From an uncultured Pelagibacteraceae bacterium (GTDB lineage: Bacteria; Pseudomonadota; Alphaproteobacteria; Pelagibacterales; Pelagibacteraceae), in contig CACNWU010000002.1 in the NCBI GenBank assembly GCA_902624185.1, positions 1 through 64,000 on the forward strand: DNA of 64,000 nt. The letters run 5' to 3'. The notes beneath the pieces are model-generated. The model was not told the origin of the DNA. It saw only the letters and a list, made by a program, of their open reading frames with translations, and did no database searches. Numbering within the stretch: position 1 is the stretch's first letter; every line of letters starts with the position of its first letter. A program made the position numbers and the translations under genes. This document shows, piece after piece, positions 52,610 to 61,716 of this stretch.

Positions 52610-53194
52610 ATGCTTAGAAAAATACCAAATATTCTTACTGTAGGTAGAATTTTAATTGTTCCTTTTTTTGTTTTAGCTTTTTACTTACCAGGATTTTATG
52701 GAGATTTAACAGCTTTAATTTTATTTATTGTTGCATCATTTACAGATTTTTTAGATGGTATGCTAGCTAGATTTCTTGGTGAGGAATCTAAGTTGGGAGA
52801 ATTATTAGACCCTATTGCTGACAAAATAATTGTTGCCACAGCATTAATTTTACTAGTTATGGACGGCACCATAAGAAATTATGAAGTAATTGCTGCGATA
52901 ATAATTTTGACAAGAGAAATTTTGATTTCAGGTTTAAGGGAATTTCTAGCTAAAGGAAAAATAAAACTTCCTGTTTCAAATCTTGCAAAATTAAAAACTG
53001 TATTACAAATGGTTTCTATAGCACTTTTATTATCTGGGGAGACTGGAAATAAAATTATTAATTTTCAAGATTACAATGCTCAAACAATCGGAATAATTTT
53101 GTTATGGCTCTCAGCGGCCCTAACACTTTTTACTGGCTATGATTATATGCGTAAAGGAATAGATCATGCTATATCTGAAGATAGCAAAGATTAA
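52610..53194 (+). CDS. pgsA: CDP-diacylglycerol--glycerol-3-phosphate 3-phosphatidyltransferase
   Basis: About 194 residues from the ATG at 52610 (M-L-R-K-I-P-N-I-L-T), 7 bp after uvrC. The CDP-alcohol phosphotransferase motif D-x2-D-G-x2-A-R-x8-G-x3-D-x3-D is complete from about residue 47. Four to six membrane helices. It makes phosphatidylglycerol phosphate, the precursor of PG and cardiolipin. uvrC-pgsA adjacency is common in Proteobacteria. The 3' end overlaps ilvE by 4 bp, convergent. Confidence 0.94.
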   Translation: MLRKIPNILTVGRILIVPFFVLAFYLPGFYGDLTALILFIVASFTDFLDGMLARFLGEESKLGELLDPIADKIIVATALILLVMDGTIRNYEVIAAIIILTREILISGLREFLAKGKIKLPVSNLAKLKTVLQMVSIALLLSGETGNKIINFQDYNAQTIGIILLWLSAALTLFTGYDYMRKGIDHAISEDSKD

Positions 53195-54072
53195 GCAGCT
53201 TTTTTCTTTTTTACTAAGGCTTGGTAACTCTCGTTAAGATCAATAATTGTCTCACAAACTTTAAATTGATTATCTGATATACATGATACTGGTGTCACTT
53301 CAGCTGCAGTTCCAGTTAAAAAACATCCAACAAAATTTTTCAATTCATCAGGTTTTATTTTTCGTTCATTCACTTTAATATTTTTTGATTTTGCAATTTC
53401 GATTACTGTTCTTCTGGTAATGCCATCTAAAAATGAGTCTGGAATAGGTGTGTGCAACTCTCCATTTTTATCTTTAAAAAAAATATTTGCTCCTGTTGCT
53501 TCTGCAACATTTCCTTCATGGTCAAGCATTAATGAGTCTGTGTAACCTTGTTTTTCAGCCTCATGTTTTGATAATGTACAAATCATATATAAACCTGAAG
53601 CTTTTGTGTCCCAGGGTATTGTATCTGGTGCAGGCCTTCTCCAATTAGAAATATTTAGTTTTATTCCATCAATTTTTAATTTTGGATCAAAATAAGACCC
53701 CCATTCCCATGTAGCTATAGCAACATGAATTTTTGTTTGCTGAGCTGAAATTGCCATCATTTCACTTCCTCGCCAAGCAACTGGTCGAACATAACCATTT
53801 TCAACTTTTTGTACTGAAATAATTTTATTTGTAGCAACATTAATTTCATCTTCACTAAAAGGAATCTCAAAACCCATTCTTTTAGCTGAATAGAATAATC
53901 TTGAAGTATGTTCCTCCAGCTTAAAAACGGAACCATCGTAAACTCTTTCTCCCTCAAAAACACAGCTAGCATAGTGAAGTCCATGGCTTAATACATGAAA
54001 TTTCGCGTCTGACCAATCAGCTAATTTGCCATTGTACCATATTTTTCCAGATCTTTTATCGTAAGGTATCAT
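53191..54072 (-). CDS. ilvE: Branched-chain amino acid aminotransferase
   Basis: 293 residues, fold-type IV PLP enzyme. V-L-S-H-G-L-H-Y-A-S near residue 30, R-L-F-Y-S-A-K, the PLP Lys in D-T-K-A-S-G-L-Y, E-A-T-G-A-N-I-F and the late G-T-A-A-E-V-T-P are present. It catalyses the last step of Val, Leu and Ile synthesis. It is divergent from the petP-like gene with a 69-bp gap. D-amino acid aminotransferase is less likely given the overall match. Confidence 0.93.
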   Translation of the reverse strand: MIPYDKRSGKIWYNGKLADWSDAKFHVLSHGLHYASCVFEGERVYDGSVFKLEEHTSRLFYSAKRMGFEIPFSEDEINVATNKIISVQKVENGYVRPVAWRGSEMMAISAQQTKIHVAIATWEWGSYFDPKLKIDGIKLNISNWRRPAPDTIPWDTKASGLYMICTLSKHEAEKQGYTDSLMLDHEGNVAEATGANIFFKDKNGELHTPIPDSFLDGITRRTVIEIAKSKNIKVNERKIKPDELKNFVGCFLTGTAAEVTPVSCISDNQFKVCETIIDLNESYQALVKKKKAA

Positions 54073-54090
54073 GTTATGAAATAAAAATTC

Positions 54091-54119
54091 TTACTGAAAA
54101 ATATCTTTGTATCTATAAT
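54091..54119 (+). promoter_or_regulatory. Promoter of the MarR/response-regulator/kinase operon
   Basis: TTACTG (54091-54096), 17-base spacer, TATAAT (54114-54119); the -10 is a perfect consensus. The predicted start is near 54126, about 16 bases before the ATG at 54142. Confidence 0.6.
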
Positions 54120-54141
54120 ATGTCAATATAACTTACCAATA

Positions 54142-54579
54142 ATGAAAGAGCTCTTATATCTTAAAGATGAACAATTAAAAGATTTAATTGAAAAACTATT
54201 TGTTAGCTATAGGGAGACATTTTCAGATTCTAAAAAAATTCTTGATAAATATTCAATGGGCTTGGCACATCAAAAGGTAATTCATTTATTGTCAATGTAT
54301 GAAGGTATCTCGATGAGTGAATTATTGAAAAAACTTAAAGTTACCAAACAAAGTTTAAATAGAGTTATTAAAGATCTTGTGAAGCTGGAAATAATTATAT
54401 TTAAAAGAGATGATCAGGATACAAGAATTAAGCATATATTTCTTAATGATAAAGGAAAAAAAATATTCAATGAAATTTTTGAAATTCAAAAAAAAAGGAT
54501 CTATCATGCTCTTCTTAATTCGAGTTCAGAAGAAGTAATTAATTTTGATAAGGTTTTAAATAAGATAATAAATGGATAA
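54142..54579 (+). CDS. petP: MarR-family regulator, PetP-like
   Basis: 145 residues with a winged helix-turn-helix. The recognition region is S-M-S-E-L-L-K-K-L-K-V-T-K-Q-S-L-N-R in parts, and the wing contains D-D-Q-D-T-R-I-K-H, the MarR D-x-R signature. In Rhodobacter capsulatus a MarR-type gene (petP) and a response regulator (petR) lie together by the cytochrome bc1 genes. Here the same pair lies about 7 kb from petC/petB. It overlaps the regulator downstream by 8 bp. Target genes are unproven. Confidence 0.75.
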   Translation: MKELLYLKDEQLKDLIEKLFVSYRETFSDSKKILDKYSMGLAHQKVIHLLSMYEGISMSELLKKLKVTKQSLNRVIKDLVKLEIIIFKRDDQDTRIKHIFLNDKGKKIFNEIFEIQKKRIYHALLNSSSEEVINFDKVLNKIING

Positions 54580-55249
54580 ATTTATTGCGCATATTTTAGT
54601 TATTGATGATGATGACGGTATAAGATCATTAGTAAAAAAATATTTAAACGAAAATAATTATTTAGTTACTACTGCTGATAGCGCTGAAGATGGATTTGAA
54701 AAAATAAAAATAATTCAATTCGATCTCATTATTTTAGATATTATGATGCCTGGAAAAAGTGGTTTAGAATTTATAAAAGATAATAAAGAGGAAATAAAAA
54801 TTCCGATAATTTTACTCACCGCTAAAGGTGGGGCAAGTGAACGAATTGAGGGACTTGAAATTGGTGCAGATGATTATTTACCAAAGCCTTTTGAACCAAA
54901 AGAGCTTATTTTAAGAATTCAAAATATAATTACTAAAACAAAAAAAACTGATCAAAAGCGAGTCATTGAATTTGAAAATATAAAGATAGATCTGAACAAG
55001 CAATTAATTTTGAGAAGTAGTTATGAATTTAAGATTAATAATACAGAAAAAAAAATTTTGGAAATAATGATTAATAGTCCAGGTAAAACTTTTTCTAGAG
55101 AGGATATAGGTTCTTTAATTGATTTGGATAAAGAAAGATCTATTGATGTAATTATAACAAGACTTAGAAAAAAAATAGAAATTAATCCAAAAAACCCAAA
55201 ATTTTTACAAACAATAAGAGGAGCAGGTTATGTTTTATGGATTAAATAA
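54572..55249 (+). CDS. petR: OmpR-family response regulator, PetR-like
   Basis: 225 residues. The receiver domain has acidic D12-D13-D14, phospho-acceptor D56 in I-I-L-D-I-M-M-P-G, the Thr of L-L-T-A-K and Lys of K-P-F-E-P. The C-terminal winged-helix DNA-binding domain ends in R-I-R/T-I-R-G-A-G-Y style sequence. It is translated between the MarR-like gene and the kinase, overlapping both. PetR in R. capsulatus is a close architectural match, so the petR name is inference from gene pairing. Confidence 0.82.
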   Translation: MDKFIAHILVIDDDDGIRSLVKKYLNENNYLVTTADSAEDGFEKIKIIQFDLIILDIMMPGKSGLEFIKDNKEEIKIPIILLTAKGGASERIEGLEIGADDYLPKPFEPKELILRIQNIITKTKKTDQKRVIEFENIKIDLNKQLILRSSYEFKINNTEKKILEIMINSPGKTFSREDIGSLIDLDKERSIDVIITRLRKKIEINPKNPKFLQTIRGAGYVLWIK

Positions 55250-56549
55250 ATTTATAAAAAATATTCTTCCGAAAAAATTATTCTATAGAGCTCTATTAAT
55301 TGTGGCTGTTCCAGTAATTTTCTTACAATTAATTATTACAATTGTTTTTTTTGATAGCCTTTGGATCAAGACTAATAAGGGAATGACAAGAGCACTGGTG
55401 AACGAGATAAATACTTTTATAAAAGTTTATAAAGATGAATTATATGCTAAAGAGGAAATTCAAAATCTTTTTTCTATATATCAAGACCTTAACATTAATT
55501 TTATTCAAGATGACGATTTTAACTTTGATTATAATGAAAGATGGTTTAGCCCTATAGATAGAACTCTTAGAAGAGAACTGAAATCTGCCTTTGGACCTTT
55601 AGAATATTGGTTTGATACTACAAGCTATAAAGAATTAATTGATCTAAGAATTAAATATGAAACTGGCTATTTTAAATTTCTTGTTCCAAAAGATAGAGTT
55701 ACAAGTTCCTCTGCAAGAATATTCGCTTTATGGATTACTGTTCCTGCGGTCATAGTAGTATTGATATCATTAATATTTTTAAAAAATCAAACTAGACCTA
55801 TTACAAATCTTGCTAGAGTTGCAGAAAAATTTGGTAAAGGTGAAGATATTGAAGAATTTAAACCTTCAGGGGCTGCAGAGATAAGACAAGCAGGTTATGA
55901 ATTTGATAAAATGCGTAAAAGGATAATTAGACATCTTAATCAAAGATCAGAAATGTTATCAGGTATTAGTCATGATCTAAGAACACCTCTTACAAGAATG
56001 AAATTACAAATTGCTTTTATAAAGGATGAAGAATTGGCAAATAAATTAGCAGAAGATATTAATGAAATGGAAAAAATGCTTAATGAATATCTTCAATTTA
56101 CAAGTTCCTCATATAAAGAAAAAGATCAAGAATTTGACCTAAGTCAATTAATTAATGAAACAGTTTTCAAATATAACAATAAGAATATTACTACAAATCT
56201 ACCATCTAATATTTTTATAAACGGAAGAAAAAACTTAATTAAAAGATGTATTAATAATCTAATTGATAATGCAATTAAATATGGTGATAAGGTAAATGTG
56301 GAGCTTAAGAAAAATAACAATAATTTATTCATTAAAATTGAGGATAATGGTCCAGGAATTCCTGAAAAGGAGTACGAAAATGTGTTTAAACCATTCTATA
56401 AAATTGATAAGGGAAGAGCTGACGCAAAGTCTAGTGTGGGATTAGGTCTATCTATAGCATCTGATATTATAAGGTCACATGGTGGAAATATTAATCTTGA
56501 AAAATCGAATATGAATGGACTTGGTGTTAAGATTTTTTTACCCGTTTAG
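55230..56549 (+). CDS. EnvZ-like sensor histidine kinase
   Basis: 439 residues. A membrane segment at about 20-45, a periplasmic sensor region of about 130 residues, a second membrane segment near 168-188, then HAMP, the H-box G-I-S-H-D-L-R-T-P-L-T-R-M, N-box N-L-I-D-N-A-I-K-Y, D-N-G-P-G-I-P and G-L-G-L-S-I-A. The ATG at 55230 has a strong AGAGGAG site 6-7 bases upstream, inside the end of the response-regulator gene. It should phosphorylate that regulator. The signal is unknown. Confidence 0.9.
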   Translation: MFYGLNKFIKNILPKKLFYRALLIVAVPVIFLQLIITIVFFDSLWIKTNKGMTRALVNEINTFIKVYKDELYAKEEIQNLFSIYQDLNINFIQDDDFNFDYNERWFSPIDRTLRRELKSAFGPLEYWFDTTSYKELIDLRIKYETGYFKFLVPKDRVTSSSARIFALWITVPAVIVVLISLIFLKNQTRPITNLARVAEKFGKGEDIEEFKPSGAAEIRQAGYEFDKMRKRIIRHLNQRSEMLSGISHDLRTPLTRMKLQIAFIKDEELANKLAEDINEMEKMLNEYLQFTSSSYKEKDQEFDLSQLINETVFKYNNKNITTNLPSNIFINGRKNLIKRCINNLIDNAIKYGDKVNVELKKNNNNLFIKIEDNGPGIPEKEYENVFKPFYKIDKGRADAKSSVGLGLSIASDIIRSHGGNINLEKSNMNGLGVKIFLPV

Positions 56550-56772
56550 TTTTTTTTTTAATTTTTAATTTATTAATTTTTTTTTCTAAATTTTCAACTC
56601 TTCTTGATAAAACTTCAAATTCATCTTTACTTGTTAATTTCATCCTAAAAATGATTTCGTCCCTCTTAGATTTAAGAATATTCATTAATTCATCAGCAAT
56701 ATCTTTTGATGATATTAAGCCTTGCTCAAATATCTTAGCAAGTTTATCAATTACGAATTTTGAATTTTTCAT
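56527..56772 (-). CDS. ubiK: UbiK-like accessory factor (BMFP domain)
   Basis: 81 residues. An N-terminal amphipathic helical part is followed by R-M-K-L-T-S-K-D-E-F-E-V-L and a heptad coiled coil with L-E-K-K-I, then a poly-basic tail. This is the pattern of the COG2960/UbiK (YqiC) family, which helps aerobic ubiquinone synthesis by bridging Ubi proteins and membranes. The 3' end overlaps the kinase gene by 23 bp, convergent, and it is divergent from lgt. The gene is small and the call is by pattern. Confidence 0.72.
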   Translation of the reverse strand: MKNSKFVIDKLAKIFEQGLISSKDIADELMNILKSKRDEIIFRMKLTSKDEFEVLSRRVENLEKKINKLKIKKKTKRVKKS

Positions 56773-56822
56773 GTATTTATATAATTAATTATTATATTTA
56801 TATCTTATAATTTATTTTTTAT

Positions 56823-57605
56823 ATGTTCATTAATAATTTTGACCCAGTTGCAATTCAATTTTTTTCAATACAAATAACCTGGTATTCTTTATCTTATATA
56901 TTTGGCATATTAGGTGGTTGGATTTTGAGTAAAAAAATTTTTATATCTAACGATGAATTAAAAGCTAAATTTGATGATTATGTAACCTATTTAATTTTAG
57001 GTATTATTGTCGGAGGAAGATTGGGTTATGTTTTTTTCTACAACTTTAATTTCTACATTAACAATATAAGTGAGATTTTTAAAGTTTGGAATGGAGGAAT
57101 GTCTTTTCACGGAGGACTGCTAGGTGTTATTGTTGTAAGTATCTGGTATGCAAAAAAAAATAATCAAAATCCTTTTGTTTATTTAGATACTGTTTCAATT
57201 GTAGCACCAGTTGGGATTTTTTTTGGAAGAATTGCTAATTTTATAAATTCTGAATTATATGGTTATGAAACAAATGTTCCATGGGCAGTAAAATTTGTTC
57301 AAGTAGATAATCTATACCGACATCCATCACAATTGTATGAAGCTCTTTTAGAGGGAATGATCTTATTCTTAATATTAATTTATTTAAGGAATACTAAAGT
57401 AAATAAGTCTCCTGGTATCATCTCAGGACTATTTTTAATAATTTACTCTGTTTTCAGATTTGTTTTAGAATTTTTTAGAGTTCCAGATGAACATATTGGT
57501 TATTTAATTTTTAATTTATCAACTGGGCAAATAATCAGCATTATATTCTTCTTAATTGGAATTTATTTAGTAATCAATAAATATGAAATTAAAAAAAAAA
57601 TATAA
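56823..57605 (+). CDS. lgt: Prolipoprotein diacylglyceryl transferase
   Basis: 260 residues with about seven membrane helices. Lgt transfers diacylglycerol from phosphatidylglycerol to the lipobox Cys of prolipoproteins. The signature G-R-I-A-N-F-I-N-S-E-L-Y-G, the early S-F-H-G-G-L-L-G and Y-R-H-P-S-Q-L-Y-E-A are present. BamD, encoded in this window, is a predicted client. It overlaps midA by 23 bp. Confidence 0.95.
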   Translation: MFINNFDPVAIQFFSIQITWYSLSYIFGILGGWILSKKIFISNDELKAKFDDYVTYLILGIIVGGRLGYVFFYNFNFYINNISEIFKVWNGGMSFHGGLLGVIVVSIWYAKKNNQNPFVYLDTVSIVAPVGIFFGRIANFINSELYGYETNVPWAVKFVQVDNLYRHPSQLYEALLEGMILFLILIYLRNTKVNKSPGIISGLFLIIYSVFRFVLEFFRVPDEHIGYLIFNLSTGQIISIIFFLIGIYLVINKYEIKKKI

Positions 57606-58629
57606 TTTACCTCTAGATAAATTTATAAACTTATCTCTCTATGATGAAAAATTAGGGTACTACATGAAAAGAAATCCATTTGGGAAAAAAGGAGATTTCG
57701 TTACATCTCCGAATATTTCAAGACTCTTTTCAGAAATCATTGCAATTTGGATTTTAAGTTTTTGGCAAAGTTTAGGTTCCCCGAAAAAATTTAATTTAAT
57801 CGAACTTGGTGGTGGAAACGGGGAAATGATGAAAATTCTTATTGAAAGCTTAAAAAATTTTCCTTTTTTTTTCAAAGCATGTAATTTTATTATCCATGAA
57901 AAAAGTTCTAGATTAATTGATATTCAAAAAAAAAAATTAATAAAAGAAAACATAAAATGGATTTATAAAGTGAAAGAACTCAAAAAAAAGCCATGTATAT
58001 TTATTGCAAATGAATTTTTTGACTCACTGGCAATAAAACAATTTGTTAAAAGAAGAAATCTTTGGTTTGAAAAATTTGTGAATTTTGAAAATCAAAAAAA
58101 ACCTTTTTTTTTTGAAAAAAAAATTGACATAAAAAAAATAGAGAAAAAAATTAATTTTAAAATCTCTCAAAATCAAAATTTTATTGAATATTCACAGCTG
58201 AGCTTAGATTATTTAAAAGATATATCCAAAATAATAAAAGAGAATAATGGAGGATTACTGTTAATAGATTATGGCTATACTGAAAAAAGAATGAAAAATA
58301 CCTTGCAAGCAGTTTCAAAACATAAATTTGCCAATATTTTTCGAAATATTGGAAACATTGATATTACTCATAATATAAATTTTAGTCTATTCAAAAAGTT
58401 AATAAAAAATATTGGTGGTTTAAAAAATAACTTAACAACCCAAAGAAAATTTTTATTAAAAATGGGAATTAAACAAAGAGCAGAAATAATATCAAAAAAT
58501 AAAAGTTTTTTGAAAAAAGCTGATATTTACTACAGACTTGAAAGGCTTATTAATGAAAATCAGATGGGAAATTTGTTCAAAGTTATGTTCATAAAAGATA
58601 AAAAAAATAAATTTAAATTAGGGTTTTAA
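57583..58629 (+). CDS. MidA/NDUFAF7-family SAM-dependent methyltransferase
   Basis: 348 residues. N-terminal Y-M-K-R-N-P-F-G-x-x-G-D-F-V-T-S-P, motif I I-E-L-G-G-G-N-G, N-E-F-F-D-S-L and L-I-D-Y-G-Y match DUF185/MidA. The mitochondrial homologue NDUFAF7 dimethylates an arginine of a complex I subunit during assembly. The order lgt-midA-pgeF is typical of Alphaproteobacteria, and it overlaps lgt by 23 bp. Confidence 0.88.
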   Translation: MKLKKKYNLPLDKFINLSLYDEKLGYYMKRNPFGKKGDFVTSPNISRLFSEIIAIWILSFWQSLGSPKKFNLIELGGGNGEMMKILIESLKNFPFFFKACNFIIHEKSSRLIDIQKKKLIKENIKWIYKVKELKKKPCIFIANEFFDSLAIKQFVKRRNLWFEKFVNFENQKKPFFFEKKIDIKKIEKKINFKISQNQNFIEYSQLSLDYLKDISKIIKENNGGLLLIDYGYTEKRMKNTLQAVSKHKFANIFRNIGNIDITHNINFSLFKKLIKNIGGLKNNLTTQRKFLLKMGIKQRAEIISKNKSFLKKADIYYRLERLINENQMGNLFKVMFIKDKKNKFKLGF

Positions 58630-58631
58630 AG

Positions 58632-59393
58632 TTGATAACCTCAAAAAAATTTTTAAAACAAAAAGAAATTAGTCACGGTTTTTTTAATAGAAATGGTGGC
58701 AAATCTAATGGCATTTATAAAAGTTTGAATTGTGGGCTTGGTTCAAAAGATCTCAAAACAAACGTATTGAAAAATTTAAAAATAGCAAAAAAAAAAATTA
58801 GTAGGAAATCTAGAAATATTTTTTTACTTCATCAGATTCATAGTAATAAGATAGTTTTTGTTGATAAAAATTTTAAATTTAAAAAAAAAAAAATTAAAGC
58901 TGATGCAATAATAACTGATCAAAAAAAACTTCCAATAGCTGTTTTAACAGCAGATTGTGTTCCTATTTTACTCTACGACACTAAAAAAAAAATTATTGCA
59001 GCTATCCATGCTGGTTGGAAAGGCGCTTATAAAGGAATTATTAAGAATGTAATAAATTTTATGCTGAAAAAAGGATGTAGAAAAGAAAATATCATGGTTG
59101 CAATAGGACCTTGTATTGGACGAACTTATTACAATGTGAAAAAAGATTTTAAAAAAAAATTTCTTAAAAAAGATAAAAAAAACATAATATTTTTCAATAC
59201 TAAAAAAAATGTAATTTATTTTGATTTGGCAAATTATGTAAAATCTCAACTAAAATTGTTCAAAATCACAAAAATTGATATGAAAAACATTGATACTTTC
59301 TCCGAAAAAAATAATTTTTTTAGTGCAAGACGATCTTTGAGATTAAAACACGATGATTATGGTAGAAATATTTCAATAATTATGATTAATTAA
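58632..59393 (+). CDS. pgeF: Laccase-domain protein PgeF/YfiH
   Basis: 253 residues, starting at a TTG at 58632 two bases after midA. The Cu-oxidase_4/YfiH pattern is present: L-H-Q-I-H-S-N-K, A-D-A-I-I-T-D, T-A-D-C-V-P-I-L, H-A-G-W-K-G and I-G-P-C-I-G. It supplies the metal-binding His-Cys-His set. PgeF removes miscoupled L-Ser from UDP-MurNAc in peptidoglycan quality control. Older notes call it a polyphenol oxidase. Confidence 0.9.
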   Translation: MITSKKFLKQKEISHGFFNRNGGKSNGIYKSLNCGLGSKDLKTNVLKNLKIAKKKISRKSRNIFLLHQIHSNKIVFVDKNFKFKKKKIKADAIITDQKKLPIAVLTADCVPILLYDTKKKIIAAIHAGWKGAYKGIIKNVINFMLKKGCRKENIMVAIGPCIGRTYYNVKKDFKKKFLKKDKKNIIFFNTKKNVIYFDLANYVKSQLKLFKITKIDMKNIDTFSEKNNFFSARRSLRLKHDDYGRNISIIMIN

Positions 59394-59402
59394 ACTTTTT
59401 CA

Positions 59403-60335
59403 ATGAAATTATTAACTGGAAATAGCAATAAAGTACTCAGTAAAAATATAGCTAAGTATTTAAAATCGAAATTAGTTAATTCTAGTATTAGAAAATTTTC
59501 AGATGGTGAGCTTTATGTGGAAATTAATGAAAACATCAGAGGAAATAGCATTTTTATAATTCAATCAATATCATCACCAGCTAATGACAATTTAATGGAG
59601 CTGCTTTTATGTATTGATGCTTTAAAAAGATCATCTGCAAAAAATATAACTGCGGTTATCCCATATTTTGGGTATGCAAGACAGGATAGGAAAGTTGTAC
59701 CAAGAACTTCTATATCTGCAAAACTTGTATCAAATTTAATAACAAAAGCTGGAGCAGATCGTGTTGTTACAGTTGATTTGCATGCTGGTCAAATCCAAGG
59801 CTTTTTTGATATCCCAGTAGATAACCTTTTTGCAACACCTATATTTGCTAGACACGCAAGAAAGAAAATTAAAAGTAAAAAGATAATTTGTGTGGCTCCT
59901 GATGTGGGGGGGACTGAAAGAGCAAGAGCATTGGGGAAACTTTTAAATGTAGGTCTAGCTATAGTTGACAAAAGAAGACCAAAACCTGGTCAATCACAGG
60001 TAATGAATGTGATTGGAGATGTCAAAGATATGACTTGTATAATTGTAGATGACATAATTGATTCTGGTGGCACAATCGTTAATGCAGCTAAAGCTCTAAA
60101 AGAAAGAGGTGCGAAAGAAGTTTTTGTATACATTACTCATGGAGTTTTAAGTGGAGATGCAGTAAAAAAAATAAAAAGTTCTGTCATAAAAAATTTGGTG
60201 ATTACCGATACAATTGATAACGGTCAAAAAACAAAAAATGTTAAAAACATAGAAGTTTTACCAATTTCAGGCCTAATGGGTGAAGCAATCAAAAGAATAT
60301 CAAATTCAACCTCGGTCTCAGATTTATTTAAATAA
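59403..60335 (+). CDS. prs: Ribose-phosphate pyrophosphokinase
   Basis: 310 residues. Prs makes PRPP from ribose 5-phosphate and ATP for nucleotide, His and Trp synthesis. P-Y-F-G-Y-A-R-Q-D-R, D-L-H-A-G-Q-I-Q-G-F-F and the PRPP motif I-V-D-D-I-I-D-S-G-G-T are visible. ATG at 59403, 9 bp after pgeF. Confidence 0.96.
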   Translation: MKLLTGNSNKVLSKNIAKYLKSKLVNSSIRKFSDGELYVEINENIRGNSIFIIQSISSPANDNLMELLLCIDALKRSSAKNITAVIPYFGYARQDRKVVPRTSISAKLVSNLITKAGADRVVTVDLHAGQIQGFFDIPVDNLFATPIFARHARKKIKSKKIICVAPDVGGTERARALGKLLNVGLAIVDKRRPKPGQSQVMNVIGDVKDMTCIIVDDIIDSGGTIVNAAKALKERGAKEVFVYITHGVLSGDAVKKIKSSVIKNLVITDTIDNGQKTKNVKNIEVLPISGLMGEAIKRISNSTSVSDLFK

Positions 60336-60378
60336 TTACCTTGATTATTTATAAACATGGGTTAAAAAACTCTTCTTT

Positions 60379-61122
60379 ATGAATTCACTTGAAGCTAATA
60401 TTAGAAATAATTCCACTAAAGGGCAATTAAACGCTATTAGAAATAATGGTGATGTTCCAGCTATAATATATGGTGGCAAAGATCAAAACCAAAAAATTTC
60501 AATTTCAAAAAAATTACTTAAAGTTTTAATTGAAAAAGAAAATTTTTTATCAAACATAATTACTTTAAATGTTAATGGTAAACCACAAAATGTTTTGCCT
60601 AGGGAAGTTAAATATCATATTTTAAGTGATGAGCCCACTCATGTTGATTTTTTAAGAGTTCTACCTGGTGTTAAAATAAAAATAGAGGTACCAGTAAACT
60701 TCATAAATCATGAAAAATCTCCTGGTCTCAAACGGGGTGGTGTTTTAAATATTGTAAGAAGAAAAGTCGAATTAAAATGTCCTAGTGAAAAAATACCAGA
60801 AAATTTAACTATAAACTTAGATGGAGTTGATATTGGAGAAAGTTTTAAAATTTCATCAGTAAAGTTGGATAATGATGTAGTGCCTACAATTCAAGGAAGA
60901 GACTTTGTAATAGCAACTCTTGCAGCACCAACAGTGATGAAAGAACCTGAAAAACCAGCTGAAGCAGAAGCGGCAGAAGGTGAAGAAGGTGCTGAGGGCG
61001 CTGAAGGAGCAGCAGCGGCTGCAGATGGTGATAAACAATCAGCAGAAGGTAACAAAGGGGATAAAAAAGAGGGTGAAGATAAAAAAACTGCTGAAAAAAA
61101 ACCTGCTGAAGAAAAAAAATAA
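60379..61122 (+). CDS. rplY: 50S ribosomal protein L25 (CTC form) with long charged tail
   Basis: 247 residues. Residues 1 to about 95 form the L25 5S-rRNA-binding domain (A-I-I-Y-G-G, V-D-F-L-R-V), and to about 190 the TL5/CTC beta domain (K-C-P-S-E-K-I-P, L-D-G-V-D-I-G-E-S). The last 55-60 residues are a low-complexity tail, first Glu/Ala/Gly-rich, then Lys/Glu-rich. Ala- and Gly-rich codons make this stretch less A+T-rich than its surroundings. It precedes pth, its usual neighbour. Confidence 0.93.
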   Translation: MNSLEANIRNNSTKGQLNAIRNNGDVPAIIYGGKDQNQKISISKKLLKVLIEKENFLSNIITLNVNGKPQNVLPREVKYHILSDEPTHVDFLRVLPGVKIKIEVPVNFINHEKSPGLKRGGVLNIVRRKVELKCPSEKIPENLTINLDGVDIGESFKISSVKLDNDVVPTIQGRDFVIATLAAPTVMKEPEKPAEAEAAEGEEGAEGAEGAAAAADGDKQSAEGNKGDKKEGEDKKTAEKKPAEEKK

Positions 61123-61155
61123 TCAAAAAAATTGAGAATCTAATTTCATTTATTT

Positions 61156-61716
61156 ATGCTTTTATTCGTAGGATTAGGCAATCCAACACCCGACAGTGAG
61201 AACAACAGACATAATGTTGGTTTTAAAATAATAGATTCTATTAATAAGAAATTCGGCCTTTCTAAACAAAAACCAAAATTCAAGGGACTATTAACAACTG
61301 GAAATATAGGAAAAGAAAAAGTTTATGCAATAAAACCTCTGACCTTTATGAACAATTCTGGGGTTTGTATTAGAGAATTAATTGAATACTTTAAAATTAA
61401 TGCAGAAGACGTAATAGTTTTTCATGATGACCTAGATGTTGAATTTGGCAAGGTAAAAGCTAAATTTGGTGGTTCTAGTGCGGGTCACAACGGGATTGCT
61501 TCAATTGATAAATTTATAGGAAAAGATTATTCTAGAGTTAGGATAGGAATTGGAAAACCTAAAAATAACATAGAAGTTGCAGATTATGTTCTTCAAAACT
61601 TTGATGAAGATGAAGCCCTTGGAATAGAAAAAATTTCAAATGACATTAATAACTCAATCTCTATCCTAGTAGAAAAAAAACTAGATTTATTCTCTAGTAA
61701 AGTAAATAATGAATAA
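61156..61716 (+). CDS. pth: Peptidyl-tRNA hydrolase
   Basis: 186 residues. Pth releases peptides from stalled peptidyl-tRNA. V-G-L-G-N-P near the start, N-R-H-N-V-G-F with the catalytic His, K-P-L-T-F-M-N-N-S-G and F-H-D-D-L-D are all visible. The stop overlaps ychF as TAATG. Confidence 0.95.
   Translation: MLLFVGLGNPTPDSENNRHNVGFKIIDSINKKFGLSKQKPKFKGLLTTGNIGKEKVYAIKPLTFMNNSGVCIRELIEYFKINAEDVIVFHDDLDVEFGKVKAKFGGSSAGHNGIASIDKFIGKDYSRVRIGIGKPKNNIEVADYVLQNFDEDEALGIEKISNDINNSISILVEKKLDLFSSKVNNE

Noticed and set aside
60856..61126. Antisense frames rich in Leu, Phe and Cys opposite the rplY tail
   Set aside because: They are mirror images of the low-complexity Glu/Ala/Lys codons and look like no protein.
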